Assembly: GCF_016907925.1 (NCBI RefSeq)
Contig: NZ_JAFBCZ010000002.1
Location: 1-64,000, forward strand
Direction of reading: 5' to 3'
DNA from: Herpetosiphon giganteus
Lineage (GTDB): Bacteria; Chloroflexota; Chloroflexia; Chloroflexales; Herpetosiphonaceae
DNA: 64,000 nucleotides
This document shows, one piece after another, positions 17,935-27,433 of the stretch. Under the pieces are notes generated by a model. The model searched no databases, had not been told where the DNA came from, and was given only the letters and a program-made list of their open reading frames with translations. Numbering within the stretch: position 1 is the first letter of the stretch; every line of letters starts with the position of its first letter. The translations under genes were made by a program, and so were the position numbers.

Positions 17935-19176
17935 ATGGCTGATGCACTAACACAACTAGGCTTTGCATCATGGCTGAGTGTTCTGATTGCCAGCATCATT
18001 AAAGTGACCCTCATTCTCGTGGGCGGTTCAGTTGGCATGATGTTCCTGACGTGGTATGAACGGCGCTCGATTTCGTATATGCAAGACCGCCGCGGCCCCA
18101 ACCGCGTCGGCCCGCAAGGGTTGTTGCAGCCAATTTCCGAAGCCATCAAAACGATGACCAAGGAAGATGCAACGCCACGCGATGCTGATAAAATTGTGCA
18201 CTTTTTGGCTCCAGTCGTGATGCTGGGGGCAACTGTGCTGTCATTTGCGGTCATTCCGTGGGGGCGTATGTTCCCCGTCGATCTGAACGCAGCGGTGTTG
18301 TTTGTGATCGCTACTGGCGGTTTGCACAGCATTGGCATGATGATGGCCGGTTGGGGTTCCAACAATAAATTTGCTTTGCTTGGGGGGATGCGCGGGGTTG
18401 CGCAACTGATCAGCTATGAAATTCCCCAAGTTATGGCGATTATCCCGGTGGTTTTGATGACCGGCTCGATGTCGTTGCAAAAGATTGTCGAAGCCCAAAA
18501 CGATTTTGCTGGCTTGGGCTGGTATGTCTTCTCGCCAGTGGGTTTGTTGGGTTTTGCCTTGTTCTTCACGGCTAGTTTGGCCGAAGGCGAACGGACACCT
18601 TTCGACATTCCCGAAGCAGACTCGGAAATTATTGCAGGCTATATGACCGAATATAGCGGCATGAAGTTTGCGGTCTTCTATCTTTCAAACTACATGAGCA
18701 ACTTGGCCGTCTGTTTTGTCACCGCAACCTTGTACCTTGGTGGCGGCAATGGGCCGGGCGTTGATGCGCTTGGTGGCATTGCTGGCGGTTTGCTCTCACT
18801 CGTCTACTTCCTGCTCAAGTCCTTCGCGCTGTTCTTTGTGATGGTGTTGATCCGTGCGACTGTACCACGCTTGCGGGTTGACCAACTGATGAGCTTTGCT
18901 TGGAAGTTCTTGCTGCCCTTGGTTTTGGTCAACATTTTGAGCGCCTCGTTCTGGGTAGCCTTGCTGCGCTGGGACCAACAATGGCCACAATTGACCGAAT
19001 GGTTTGGCGCACCAAGCACTGCTGATGCGACCAACTGGGGTCGTTTGGCGATTGCAATTGTGCTGACCCTGTTGATCAACGCGGGAGCTGTGGCGCTGAT
19101 TATGCGCCTGACCAACCGCAACGTTCAGAAACACTTATACACAACCGACGAAGAACTTGCTCTTGGATTATCGTAA
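17935..19176 (+). CDS. nuoH: NADH-quinone oxidoreductase subunit H
   Basis: 413 residues, about eight or nine membrane helices. NuoH forms the membrane end of the quinone chamber. Family motifs: YERRSISYMQDRRGPNRVG, LLQPISEAIK and EGERTPFDIPEADSEIIAGY, with the Glu residues that couple to proton pumping. GAGGAG sits in the end of nuoI. A strong hairpin follows before nuoJ. Confidence 0.97.
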   Translation: MADALTQLGFASWLSVLIASIIKVTLILVGGSVGMMFLTWYERRSISYMQDRRGPNRVGPQGLLQPISEAIKTMTKEDATPRDADKIVHFLAPVVMLGATVLSFAVIPWGRMFPVDLNAAVLFVIATGGLHSIGMMMAGWGSNNKFALLGGMRGVAQLISYEIPQVMAIIPVVLMTGSMSLQKIVEAQNDFAGLGWYVFSPVGLLGFALFFTASLAEGERTPFDIPEADSEIIAGYMTEYSGMKFAVFYLSNYMSNLAVCFVTATLYLGGGNGPGVDALGGIAGGLLSLVYFLLKSFALFFVMVLIRATVPRLRVDQLMSFAWKFLLPLVLVNILSASFWVALLRWDQQWPQLTEWFGAPSTADATNWGRLAIAIVLTLLINAGAVALIMRLTNRNVQKHLYTTDEELALGLS

Positions 19177-19186
19177 AGCGCAAGCG

Positions 19187-19216
19187 TGAAGGATGGGGCG
19201 ATTGCTCCATCCTTCA
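19187..19216 (+). other. Intercistronic hairpin nuoH-nuoJ
   Basis: Perfect 10-bp stem: tgaaggatgg (19187-19196) with ccatccttca (19207-19216), 10-nt loop, no T-run. More likely an mRNA stability or processing element than a terminator. Confidence 0.7.
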
Positions 19217-19234
19217 TACGGAAGGACTAGCTTG

Positions 19235-19921
19235 ATGAACCCGATTGCGATAGGTGTTTTTATTGTCATCGCGCTGCTGACGCTCGGTTCGGGCATTATG
19301 GTCGTGACAGTGAGAAACATCATCCACTCAGCATTATGGCTGATTGCCTCGTTTATCGGGGTGGCAGCGCTCTATTTGCTGATGGAAGCTGAATTTTTAG
19401 CAGTTGTTCAGATTTTGGTCTATGCGGGGGCTGTTTCAATCCTCGTATTGTTTGCTATCATGCTCACACGCCAAGTTACTGGTGAAGGTGTGCGCGTGGT
19501 GTTTGAGCGCTGGTGGGTAGCCCTCTTAATTGCTTTGGGGCTATTCGGAGTGATTGTGCCAACCCTCTGGAAGCACGGCGCTACCTGGGAAGAAGCAGCA
19601 AAACTGGCTCAAGTTGGCCCAACTCCGGTTGATGGAGCCGCCAATAGCTTGCAAGTTGCGACCGCGACCGAAATTGGGCGCTCGTTTATGGGCGAATATC
19701 TCTTGCCATTCGAAGTTGTTTCAGTCTTGTTGCTGATGGCTTTGATTGGGGCAGTGGTCATTGCCTATGAAGAACGAACTCGCCGCCGTCGGGTGCTGAC
19801 CTTGGCCGAAGAACTAGCGTTGAAAAAACGCGGAATTGTCGAGCCACGGGATGCTGAAGGCGCGGTTGTGCCTCGCGAAGCCGAAGGCAAGGTTATTCTG
19901 CTCGATTCCGAACAGGCATAA
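19235..19921 (+). CDS. nuoJ: NADH-quinone oxidoreductase subunit J
   Basis: 228 residues with five membrane helices, then a charged C-terminal tail of about 50 residues. The conserved AEFLAVVQILVYAGAVSILV segment marks NuoJ, part of the proton path near NuoK. The ATG at 19235 follows GGAAGGA; the longer frame to 19193 runs through the hairpin and lacks an RBS. nuoK starts 10 bp downstream. Confidence 0.95.
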   Translation: MNPIAIGVFIVIALLTLGSGIMVVTVRNIIHSALWLIASFIGVAALYLLMEAEFLAVVQILVYAGAVSILVLFAIMLTRQVTGEGVRVVFERWWVALLIALGLFGVIVPTLWKHGATWEEAAKLAQVGPTPVDGAANSLQVATATEIGRSFMGEYLLPFEVVSVLLLMALIGAVVIAYEERTRRRRVLTLAEELALKKRGIVEPRDAEGAVVPREAEGKVILLDSEQA

Positions 19922-19931
19922 GGAGAAAACG

Positions 19932-20249
19932 ATGGTTGGTTCTGTCCCATTAGTGTGGGTGCTTACCCTCGCTGCCGGATTGTTCTGCATCGGCCTGTTT
20001 GGGGCGCTCTCGCGGCGCAACATCGTGGGGATGCTGATGGGGATTGAGTTGATGTTGAATTCAGTCAACATTAATTTAGTTGCTTTCTGGCGCTACCTAC
20101 AACCAACTGGCACGGCTGGCTTGATCTTTGCAATTTTTACCATCGCAGTTGCCGCTGCTGAAGTGGCGGTTGGTTTGGCAATGGTGATTGCAATCTATCG
20201 CGCTCGCCTGACGATTAACGCTGACGAAATAGATACACTTAAAGGATAG
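19932..20249 (+). CDS. nuoK: NADH-quinone oxidoreductase subunit K
   Basis: 105 residues, three membrane helices. Typical NuoK sequence: MLMGIELMLNSVNINLVAF with the key Glu of helix 2, and IAVAAAEVAVGLAMV with the second Glu. AGGAG lies 6 bases before the ATG at 19932. It belongs to the MrpC-like E-channel region of complex I. Confidence 0.96.
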   Translation: MVGSVPLVWVLTLAAGLFCIGLFGALSRRNIVGMLMGIELMLNSVNINLVAFWRYLQPTGTAGLIFAIFTIAVAAAEVAVGLAMVIAIYRARLTINADEIDTLKG

Positions 20250-20250
20250 T

Positions 20251-20309
20251 GACGGATTGCAAAGGCCGGCGAGAGTGTGAACCACTTTGACCACCCTTTG
20301 CAATTCGTC
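20251..20309 (+). other. Intercistronic hairpin nuoK-nuoL
   Basis: gacggattgcaaagg (20251-20265) pairs with cctttgcaattcgtc (20295-20309) over 15 bp with a single G-U. No T-run follows. With the nuoH-nuoJ hairpin it may set differential stability of operon segments. Confidence 0.7.
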
Positions 20310-20329
20310 CCGAAGTAGGGGACTGATCA

Positions 20330-22540
20330 ATGCCGTTTTTTGATCTTGCGTGGTTGATTCCGCTGCTGCCATTGGCAGCATTTGTGTTGATCACCCTCGT
20401 GCCACCGATTGGGCGCTCGCGCAAAGCGTCGTATACCACGGCGTTAGTGTTGCTTGGGCTGGCTACGGTGATTGCCTGGGGTGTTTTGGCACAATCGATC
20501 AGCGAAGGATTCCCTAGTGCTCCGTTGGTTACGAGTGTTGCTGCCGAAGCTGGTCAAGAACCAGCGAGTGAAGGTGGCCATGCGGAAACCGCAATTCCAA
20601 CATTTGGGAATTTCTATCATAAATCGTTTGCATGGGCACCAGATGGCTCAGGGTTTTTCAACTTTGGCTATCGCTTAGATGGTGCTACAGTGCTGATGTT
20701 GGCGATGGTCACACTGGCTGCGTGGTGTATTCACCTCTTCTCAGTGGGCTATATGGCTCACGACGAATTCCCCGCCGGCCACCAACGCCAATCGCGTTTC
20801 TTCTCCTATATTGCGTTGTTTACCGCTTCGATGCTGGGAATGACGCTGGCAGATAACTTATTGCTGTTCTTTATCTGCTGGGAGTTGATGGGTCTGTGTT
20901 CGTTCTTGTTGATTGGCTTCTGGTTCTTCAAGCCTTCGGCCCGCGAAGCTGCCAAAAAAGCCTTTATCACCACCCGGATTGGTGATGTGGGCATGATGTT
21001 GGGGATGATGTACATCTACAACAAATCTGGCTCGCTGACCTTCGGCCACGAAGCAGGCCAAATCTACAACGGCGAATTTTTGGAAAGCATCAAAACTGCT
21101 GCGAGCTTGATTCCTGGGGTTAGCGCTGCTTCATTGATGGCGTTTTTGGTGTTCCTTGGCACGGTCGGCAAATCGGCGCAGTTTCCGCTGCACGTTTGGT
21201 TGCCCGATGCGATGGAAGGCCCTACGCCTGTTTCAGCGCTGATTCACGCTGCAACCATGGTTGCGGCTGGGGTGTTCTTGGTCATTCGGACCTTCCCAAT
21301 CTTTGCGGTGAGCGATGTGCTGCCAGTGGTCGCCTTTATTGGTGCATTCACGGCCTTGTTCGCAGCCCTGATTGCGGTGGCGCAATATGACATCAAGCGC
21401 ATTCTGGCCTTCTCGACCTTATCGCAGCTTGGCTTCATGGTGGCGGCGTTGGGGATTGGCGCTTGGGTTGCAGCCTTGTTCCACTTGCTGACCCACGCTT
21501 TCTTCAAAGCGCTCTTGTTCCTTGGCTCTGGCTCGGTCATCCACGGCATGGAAGCAACAGTTGGCCATGATCCTGATAAAGCTCAAGATATTCGTAACAT
21601 GGGTACCTTGCGCAAATTCATGCCAATTACCTTCTTGACCTATATGGCTGGTTTCTTCGCCTTGATTGGGATTCCACCGTTTGCTGGGTTCTGGTCGAAG
21701 GACGAAATTATCCTTGATGCCTTTATCAAGCACCATTACGTGGTGTATGGCGTATTGACCGCTGCTGCCTTCTTGACGGCGTTCTATATGACCCGCCAAA
21801 TTGTCGTGGTGTTCTTTGGCAAGTTCCGTGGCTACGAACCACGTAAAGCTGTTGTGGCTGCCGGGCATGGGCATGATGATCACGGCCATGGCGACCACGA
21901 CGACCATCACCACCATCACGAAGCGCATGATCCCCACGAATCGCCACGTTCGATGACGATTCCGTTGATGATCTTGGGCTTATTTGCGGTGTTTGCTGGG
22001 TTTGTCAACGCAGGCTTCTTGGGCATTCACTGGTTTAGCGACTATGTGAACCCAGGTGGTGAGATTCCTGATCCTAGCTATATGGTGGCAGGGATTGCCA
22101 CGGCGGTTGCTTTGGTTGGGGCTGGCTTAGGTGTCTTGACCTATCGCAACGCCTTCAAAAATGCCAACGATCGCGACCCCTTGGCTGGCGCTTTGGGGCC
22201 AATCTGGACGGCGCTGGAAAATCGCTTCTACATCGACCAGATTTACGATAAAACCTTTATTGCCCTGACCTACGGCGCAGGCTGGTTGCTGAACTGGATC
22301 GACCGCCACGTGGTTGATCGGGTTGTTAACTTGACTGGCTTGGTGACCTTGTTCATTGGCCGCCTCAACTTCATCATCGACGACTTCTCGCTGAATACCG
22401 TCACCGACGATATTGGCGAAGGCACGATTACGGTGGGTGACGGCGTGCGTCAATCGGCCACGGGCAAGATTCAAGACTACGGTGCCTACATCTTTGGTGG
22501 CGTGGTGCTGTTGGCCTTGATTTATATGTATGCCTTCTAG
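20330..22540 (+). CDS. nuoL: NADH-quinone oxidoreductase subunit L with His-rich loop
   Basis: 736 residues. Antiporter-like proton-pumping subunit with about 16 membrane helices and the long lateral helix at the C terminus. Family motifs: FICWELMGLCSFLLIGFW (key Glu), HVWLPDAMEGPTPVSALIHA and KRILAFSTLSQLGFM. A loop at about residues 513-540 is packed with His and Asp (GHGHDDHGHGDHDD, then five His), which might bind metal. The 3' part matches the region that forms the lateral helix. Confidence 0.95.
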   Translation: MPFFDLAWLIPLLPLAAFVLITLVPPIGRSRKASYTTALVLLGLATVIAWGVLAQSISEGFPSAPLVTSVAAEAGQEPASEGGHAETAIPTFGNFYHKSFAWAPDGSGFFNFGYRLDGATVLMLAMVTLAAWCIHLFSVGYMAHDEFPAGHQRQSRFFSYIALFTASMLGMTLADNLLLFFICWELMGLCSFLLIGFWFFKPSAREAAKKAFITTRIGDVGMMLGMMYIYNKSGSLTFGHEAGQIYNGEFLESIKTAASLIPGVSAASLMAFLVFLGTVGKSAQFPLHVWLPDAMEGPTPVSALIHAATMVAAGVFLVIRTFPIFAVSDVLPVVAFIGAFTALFAALIAVAQYDIKRILAFSTLSQLGFMVAALGIGAWVAALFHLLTHAFFKALLFLGSGSVIHGMEATVGHDPDKAQDIRNMGTLRKFMPITFLTYMAGFFALIGIPPFAGFWSKDEIILDAFIKHHYVVYGVLTAAAFLTAFYMTRQIVVVFFGKFRGYEPRKAVVAAGHGHDDHGHGDHDDHHHHHEAHDPHESPRSMTIPLMILGLFAVFAGFVNAGFLGIHWFSDYVNPGGEIPDPSYMVAGIATAVALVGAGLGVLTYRNAFKNANDRDPLAGALGPIWTALENRFYIDQIYDKTFIALTYGAGWLLNWIDRHVVDRVVNLTGLVTLFIGRLNFIIDDFSLNTVTDDIGEGTITVGDGVRQSATGKIQDYGAYIFGGVVLLALIYMYAF

Positions 22541-22552
22541 GAGCGTGAGCGA

Positions 22553-24250
22553 ATGCTGAACGAATTTATCAAATTCAGTGATTGGAGCATCACCACGCTA
22601 ATTGCCCTTTCGCCATTGGTGGGGATGTTGCTGGCCTTGGTATTTCCCAAGCCAGCCGAAAATAGCCGCACCATCGCGTGGGGGGTGTTTGCGTGGAGCT
22701 TGGTGCCACTCGGACTCACGCTCTTTTTGTGGCTAAGCGGCGGTTTTAATCCAGCCCTCGCTTCGGTCACTGGCGATCAAGCCATGATCCAGCAAGTGGA
22801 TCGGGTGCGCTGGGTTCCGTTTTTCAATGCTGACTACTTTGTTGGCCTTGATGGCATGAACTTTCCCTTGGTGTTTTTGACAACTGCCCTAACACCAGTC
22901 TGTATCTTGGCGGCCTTCCGCATCAAACAACGCCAAAACGTCTATTTGGCTTTGATGTTGTTGTTGGAATCGGCGATGTTGGGCTATTTCGTATCGCTCA
23001 ACTTCTTGCTGTTGTTCCTGTTCTGGGAATTCAGCTTGGTGCCAATGTTCTTTATCATCAACAACTGGGGTGGCGAAAACCGCCGCTACTCGGCCTTCAA
23101 GTTCTTCGTGTACACGATGGCTGGTTCAGTTGGGATGTTGATTATTTTCGAATTTATCTACTTGGCAACTGGGACCTTCGATTTGGTAGTGCTCTCGCGC
23201 TTGGCGCAGGGCTTGCCCGTCGATCCAGCTTTGCTTGCGCCAAAATTGGGCGCTGGCTATAGCAATGGCGCAACCCTGCAATCGATGTTGTTCAGCGCCG
23301 TACAAGATGTTGGCTTGACCAGCGTTTTGGGCAATAGCAATGGCACGCCAGCAGCGATTATCTTCTGGTGTATCTTTGTGGCGTTTGCGGTGAAATTGGC
23401 AGTTTGGCCGTTGCACACGTGGCAGCCAGACACCTACGAAAACGCTCCAACCAGTGGCTCGATGATTGTTTCGGCAGTGATGTCGAAAATGGGCGCATAT
23501 GGCATGATTCGCTTGATGATTATGCTGTTCCCCAAACAAACCAATCACTTTGCACCAATCTTGGCAATTTTTGCCTTGGCGAGCATCTTGTTTGGCGCAT
23601 ACGCTGGCTTGGCTCAAACCAACCTCAAGCGTTTGATTGCCTACGCATCGATTAACCACATGGGCTATGTGTTGCTTGGTTTGGCGGCAGCAGCTTCGGC
23701 AGCGCCAGAAAGCTTGGGCAACTTAGACGTGGCTATTCGTACCTCGGCCTTGAACGGGGTCCAAGCCCAGATGGTTGCCCACGGCTTTAGTACCGCTGCC
23801 TTGTTCTTCCTTGCGGGCGAACTCTACGAGCGGACTGGAACCTACCAGCTTGATCAATTTGGTGGCTTGCGTAAAGTTATGCCAATTTTCGCTGGGATTA
23901 TGGGTGTGGCGATGTTTGCCAATCTTGGTTTGCCTGGTTTGGCTGGCTTCGTCGGCGAATTCTTTATTTTCCGTGGCGCGTGGGGTACGCAGCCAGTTAT
24001 CACCACAATTGCCGTCTTGGGCTTGATTGTGACCGCTTTGGTGCTGATCCGCATGTATCAAAAGATTTTCTACGGACCAGTCAACCACAAGCTGACCAAC
24101 TTGCCTGACATTAAAGTTGGTGATTGGGCCTTCAACGTGACCCTACCGTTGATTATTGTGCTGTTGGTGTTTGGGATTTACCCCAAGCCACTGATGGATT
24201 TATCAAACTACGCAGCCACGGTGATGGCTCAGGTCTTTACAAGCCTGTAA
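22553..24250 (+). CDS. nuoM: NADH-quinone oxidoreductase subunit M, first copy
   Basis: 565 residues, about 14 membrane helices. NuoM-type proton pump with FLFWEFSLVPMFFI (key Glu), VKLAVWPLHTWQPDTYENAP and LKRLIAYASINHMGYVLLG. It carries an extra loop of roughly 60 residues (about 210-270) before the HTW motif that the second copy lacks. The two NuoM are clearly diverged, not a recent duplication. It starts 12 bp after nuoL. Confidence 0.93.
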   Translation: MLNEFIKFSDWSITTLIALSPLVGMLLALVFPKPAENSRTIAWGVFAWSLVPLGLTLFLWLSGGFNPALASVTGDQAMIQQVDRVRWVPFFNADYFVGLDGMNFPLVFLTTALTPVCILAAFRIKQRQNVYLALMLLLESAMLGYFVSLNFLLLFLFWEFSLVPMFFIINNWGGENRRYSAFKFFVYTMAGSVGMLIIFEFIYLATGTFDLVVLSRLAQGLPVDPALLAPKLGAGYSNGATLQSMLFSAVQDVGLTSVLGNSNGTPAAIIFWCIFVAFAVKLAVWPLHTWQPDTYENAPTSGSMIVSAVMSKMGAYGMIRLMIMLFPKQTNHFAPILAIFALASILFGAYAGLAQTNLKRLIAYASINHMGYVLLGLAAAASAAPESLGNLDVAIRTSALNGVQAQMVAHGFSTAALFFLAGELYERTGTYQLDQFGGLRKVMPIFAGIMGVAMFANLGLPGLAGFVGEFFIFRGAWGTQPVITTIAVLGLIVTALVLIRMYQKIFYGPVNHKLTNLPDIKVGDWAFNVTLPLIIVLLVFGIYPKPLMDLSNYAATVMAQVFTSL

Positions 24251-24268
24251 CGTGGACGGAGTTAAACG

Positions 24269-25783
24269 ATGCATTTGATCGAAAGTTTGCCAGCGGGCAT
24301 TCCGTACCTGAGCCTCATCTGGTTAGTTCCCTTACTTGGGGCTTTGGTGATTATGTTTTTGCCCAAAGAGCAAAAACAAGCCATGCGGATTATCTCGGCA
24401 GTGGTTGCAACGATCTCGTTTGGCCTCGGCTTGTTGGTCTTCTTTGCCTACGACCCCAACGCAGCGGGCTATATGGGCACGAAGATGCAGTTTGTCGAGA
24501 AGCTCGATTGGGTTCCGCAGCTCGGCATGTCGTATTTGGTCGGCGCTGATGGGATCAGCTTGCCCTTGATTGTTTTGAACGGGCTGGTAATTTTCACTGG
24601 CACGTTCATCTCGTGGAACATTGAAGATCGGGTCAAGGAATATTTCGTTCTGCTGCTCTTGTTGGTGGTGGGCGTGTACGGCGTGTTTATGGCGCTGGAC
24701 TTGTTCCTGATGTTCGTATTCTATGAATTGGCTGTGTTGCCAATGTACCTGCTGATCGGGATTTGGGGTTCGACGCGCAAAGAATATGGCGCGATGAAAC
24801 TTACCATTTACTTGATGGTTGGTTCGGCAGCCTTGATGATTGGGATGGTGGCGATTTACGTTGTGGGCGGGACCTTTAATATGGTCGAGCTTTCACAACG
24901 CGTCTTCAGCCTCGAATTCCAAAAAATCTTCTTCTTGCCAGTCTTTGTTGGCTTCGCGGTCTTGGCGGGGATGTTCCCCTTCCATACTTGGTCGCCGACA
25001 GGTCACGTGGCCGCTCCCACAGCGGTTTCGATGCTCCACGCAGGGGTGTTGATGAAGCTGGGAGCCTATGGCGCGTTGCGGGCAGCGCTCTGGTTGATGC
25101 CGAATGGCGCACAATTCTGGTTGCCAGGGATTGCGGTCATGACTTTGATGAATGTCGTGTATGGGGCATCGATTGCGATGGTTCAGAAAGACTTCAAGTA
25201 TGTGATCGGCTACTCATCGGTGAGCCACATGGGCTTGGTGATGTTGGCCTTGGCTTCGATGAACGAAACTGCCCTCAACGGCGCAGTGATGCAAATGTTT
25301 GCGCACGGCGTGATGACCGCCTTGTTCTTTGCGGTGGTTGGTCGGATGGTCTATGAACGGACCCACACCCGCCAATTGCCCGAACTTGGTGGCTTGATGA
25401 AAGTGATGCCATTTGCCTTCGTGGTCTTTATCATCGCGAGTCTCTCGTCGATGGGGATGCCGGGCACGGCGGGCTTTATGGCAGAGTTCACGATCTTTAC
25501 TGGTGTAATGAATCAATATCCCTTGGTTGCAGTTGTTGCGGCCTTGTCGATTCCGATTACTGCCGCCTATGTCTTGCGGGTTGGCTATATGGCATTTATG
25601 GGCGAGGTCAAAGACCCGCACTACCATGATTTGCCACCGCTGACATGGCAAGAAAAATTCTCAGGCACGGTTTTGGCCATCGTGGTGATTGGGGTTGGTT
25701 TATTCCCAAGCATCATCATGGATTACATTGCAACCGGTGTCCAGCCAATCGCCCAGCGCATGATTGATCTAGCAGGACGTTAG
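24269..25783 (+). CDS. nuoM: NADH-quinone oxidoreductase subunit M, second copy
   Basis: 504 residues, about 14 membrane helices, closer in length to standard NuoM. Motifs: MFVFYELAVLPMYLLIGIWG (key Glu), FPFHTWSPTGHVAAPTAVSM, then VLMKLGAYGALR and KYVIGYSSVSHMGLVML. It retains the Glu and Lys residues needed for pumping. Two NuoM in one operon would give four antiporter-like subunits (L, M, M, N) if both join the same complex. Confidence 0.95.
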   Translation: MHLIESLPAGIPYLSLIWLVPLLGALVIMFLPKEQKQAMRIISAVVATISFGLGLLVFFAYDPNAAGYMGTKMQFVEKLDWVPQLGMSYLVGADGISLPLIVLNGLVIFTGTFISWNIEDRVKEYFVLLLLLVVGVYGVFMALDLFLMFVFYELAVLPMYLLIGIWGSTRKEYGAMKLTIYLMVGSAALMIGMVAIYVVGGTFNMVELSQRVFSLEFQKIFFLPVFVGFAVLAGMFPFHTWSPTGHVAAPTAVSMLHAGVLMKLGAYGALRAALWLMPNGAQFWLPGIAVMTLMNVVYGASIAMVQKDFKYVIGYSSVSHMGLVMLALASMNETALNGAVMQMFAHGVMTALFFAVVGRMVYERTHTRQLPELGGLMKVMPFAFVVFIIASLSSMGMPGTAGFMAEFTIFTGVMNQYPLVAVVAALSIPITAAYVLRVGYMAFMGEVKDPHYHDLPPLTWQEKFSGTVLAIVVIGVGLFPSIIMDYIATGVQPIAQRMIDLAGR

Positions 25784-25794
25784 GGAGGAATGAC

Positions 25795-27414
25795 GTGAAT
25801 TTTCAAATAGCTGATTTTACGCGGCTCATCCCTGAGTTCTTGATCCTGGCGATTGCAGCCTTGGTGTTGCTTGGCGATGTTCTGACGCGCTGGTCGAAGG
25901 GCAAAGAATCCTTAGCTGAACGCACGGGCGAAGCGATTGCCATGACCTTGATGGGCTTGGGCTTAGCTTTCGTGATGGTCTTGATCCAAGGTGGCTTCTT
26001 TAGTTGGGTGCAGATTGGCGATTGGAAATTCTATAATTTCAGTATTTTCCAAAATCTGCGCACCAGCGGCCTTGATGGCAGTATTCTGGGCGGGGCGTTT
26101 GTGGTTGACCCACTGACCCACATTGGGCGCTTGATCTTCATCGGCGCAGCCTTTGTGACGGTGGTGTTGACTGGCAAAGCCAAGCCTTCGAACAACCCAG
26201 CCGAGTTCTATGCCTTGATCTTGTTTGCAACCCTCGGCATGATTTTCATGACCGCTGGCGGCGAATTGATCATGATTTACCTTGGCGTTGAGTTGACCAG
26301 TATTCCGCTGTATGTGTTGGCTGGCTACTTCCGCCGCGACCCTGTGAGCACCGAAGCTGGGGCCAAATACTACATCTTCGGCGCGCTTTCATCGGCAATC
26401 TTGCTGTTTGGCATGAGCTTGCTCTTGGGCTTGACCTTGATGAATGGTCAGACCATGAACGCTACCCCAACCAGTTTAAGCTCGGTGAAAACCGCAGTTG
26501 AGTTGGCATTTGCTAACCCTGAAGGCCCAAGCCAAGGCGTTGCGATCTTAGGCCTGTTGTTTATCCTTGCAGGGATGGCCTACAAGGTAGCGATTGTGCC
26601 GTTCCACGCTTGGTCGCCAGACGTATACCAAGGTGCGCCAACCTCGATGACCGCCTTTATCTCGACGGCATCAAAAACTGCTGGCTTCTTCTTGCTGTAT
26701 AGGGTGCTGGTAACCAGCTTCGATGCGCCAAGTATTATGGGCACGGCAGCGATTGGCGTACCTACGAGCTTTGGCGGTTGGACGAGCTTAGTTGCAATTC
26801 TGGCATCGGTTACGATGTTGGTTGGTAACTTGGCAGCTTTGCCGCAAACCAACGCCAAACGCATGCTAGCCTATTCATCAATTGCCCAAGCTGGCTTCTT
26901 GATGCTGGGCTTGGTTGGTACGCAACGCGATAGCAGCGTCTCGTTCTTGATGTATTTGGTTGCCTACACCGTCACCAACTTGGTAGCCTTCGGGATCTTG
27001 GCCGTGGTCGAAGATAACGTTGGTGGTACCGACTTTAGCAATTTGAATGGCTTGGGTCGACGTTCACCTGGCTTGACCTTGCTCTTGACGGTTGCCGTCT
27101 TGTCGTTGGCAGGGATTCCACCACTCTCAGGCTTCTTTGTGAAGTTCTATGTCTTTATTGCCGCTTGGCAAGAAGGCGCGAAGTGGTTGGTAATCTTCGC
27201 GGTCAGCAACACCGTCATCAGCTTGTACTACTACTTGCGCTTCCTGAAGGCGGTTTATTTCGCGCCTGCGGAAACCGAAGAACCAATCAAAGTTGGTTTT
27301 GGGCCTGGCATTGTCATGACAGCCCTGACCTTGTTGATCTTTGGTTTGGGGATTGTGCCAACTTGGTTGTACGGCGTGCTTGAACAAGCAACAATTCGGA
27401 TTGGCGCACGCTAA
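25795..27414 (+). CDS. nuoN: NADH-quinone oxidoreductase subunit N
   Basis: 539 residues, 14 membrane helices. Third type of antiporter-like pump. Motifs: YLGVELTSIPLYVLAGYFR (key Glu), KVAIVPFHAWSPDVYQGAPT, KRMLAYSSIAQAGFLMLG and AGIPPLSGFFVKFYVF. The start is GTG (25795) with GGGAGG 8 bases upstream. Last gene of the operon; nuoE, nuoF and nuoG are not present in it. Confidence 0.96.
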   Translation: MNFQIADFTRLIPEFLILAIAALVLLGDVLTRWSKGKESLAERTGEAIAMTLMGLGLAFVMVLIQGGFFSWVQIGDWKFYNFSIFQNLRTSGLDGSILGGAFVVDPLTHIGRLIFIGAAFVTVVLTGKAKPSNNPAEFYALILFATLGMIFMTAGGELIMIYLGVELTSIPLYVLAGYFRRDPVSTEAGAKYYIFGALSSAILLFGMSLLLGLTLMNGQTMNATPTSLSSVKTAVELAFANPEGPSQGVAILGLLFILAGMAYKVAIVPFHAWSPDVYQGAPTSMTAFISTASKTAGFFLLYRVLVTSFDAPSIMGTAAIGVPTSFGGWTSLVAILASVTMLVGNLAALPQTNAKRMLAYSSIAQAGFLMLGLVGTQRDSSVSFLMYLVAYTVTNLVAFGILAVVEDNVGGTDFSNLNGLGRRSPGLTLLLTVAVLSLAGIPPLSGFFVKFYVFIAAWQEGAKWLVIFAVSNTVISLYYYLRFLKAVYFAPAETEEPIKVGFGPGIVMTALTLLIFGLGIVPTWLYGVLEQATIRIGAR

Positions 27415-27433
27415 ACGTCGCGACTCAACCCAA

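Noticed and set aside
17565-18365. Long antisense frame over nuoI and nuoH
   Set aside because: It is explained by Ala-rich codon use on the sense strand; the sense genes are fully supported.
14103-27414. Horizontal transfer of the nuo operon
   Set aside because: Base composition and codon use look like the neighbouring genes, and no mobile element or integration site flanks it.
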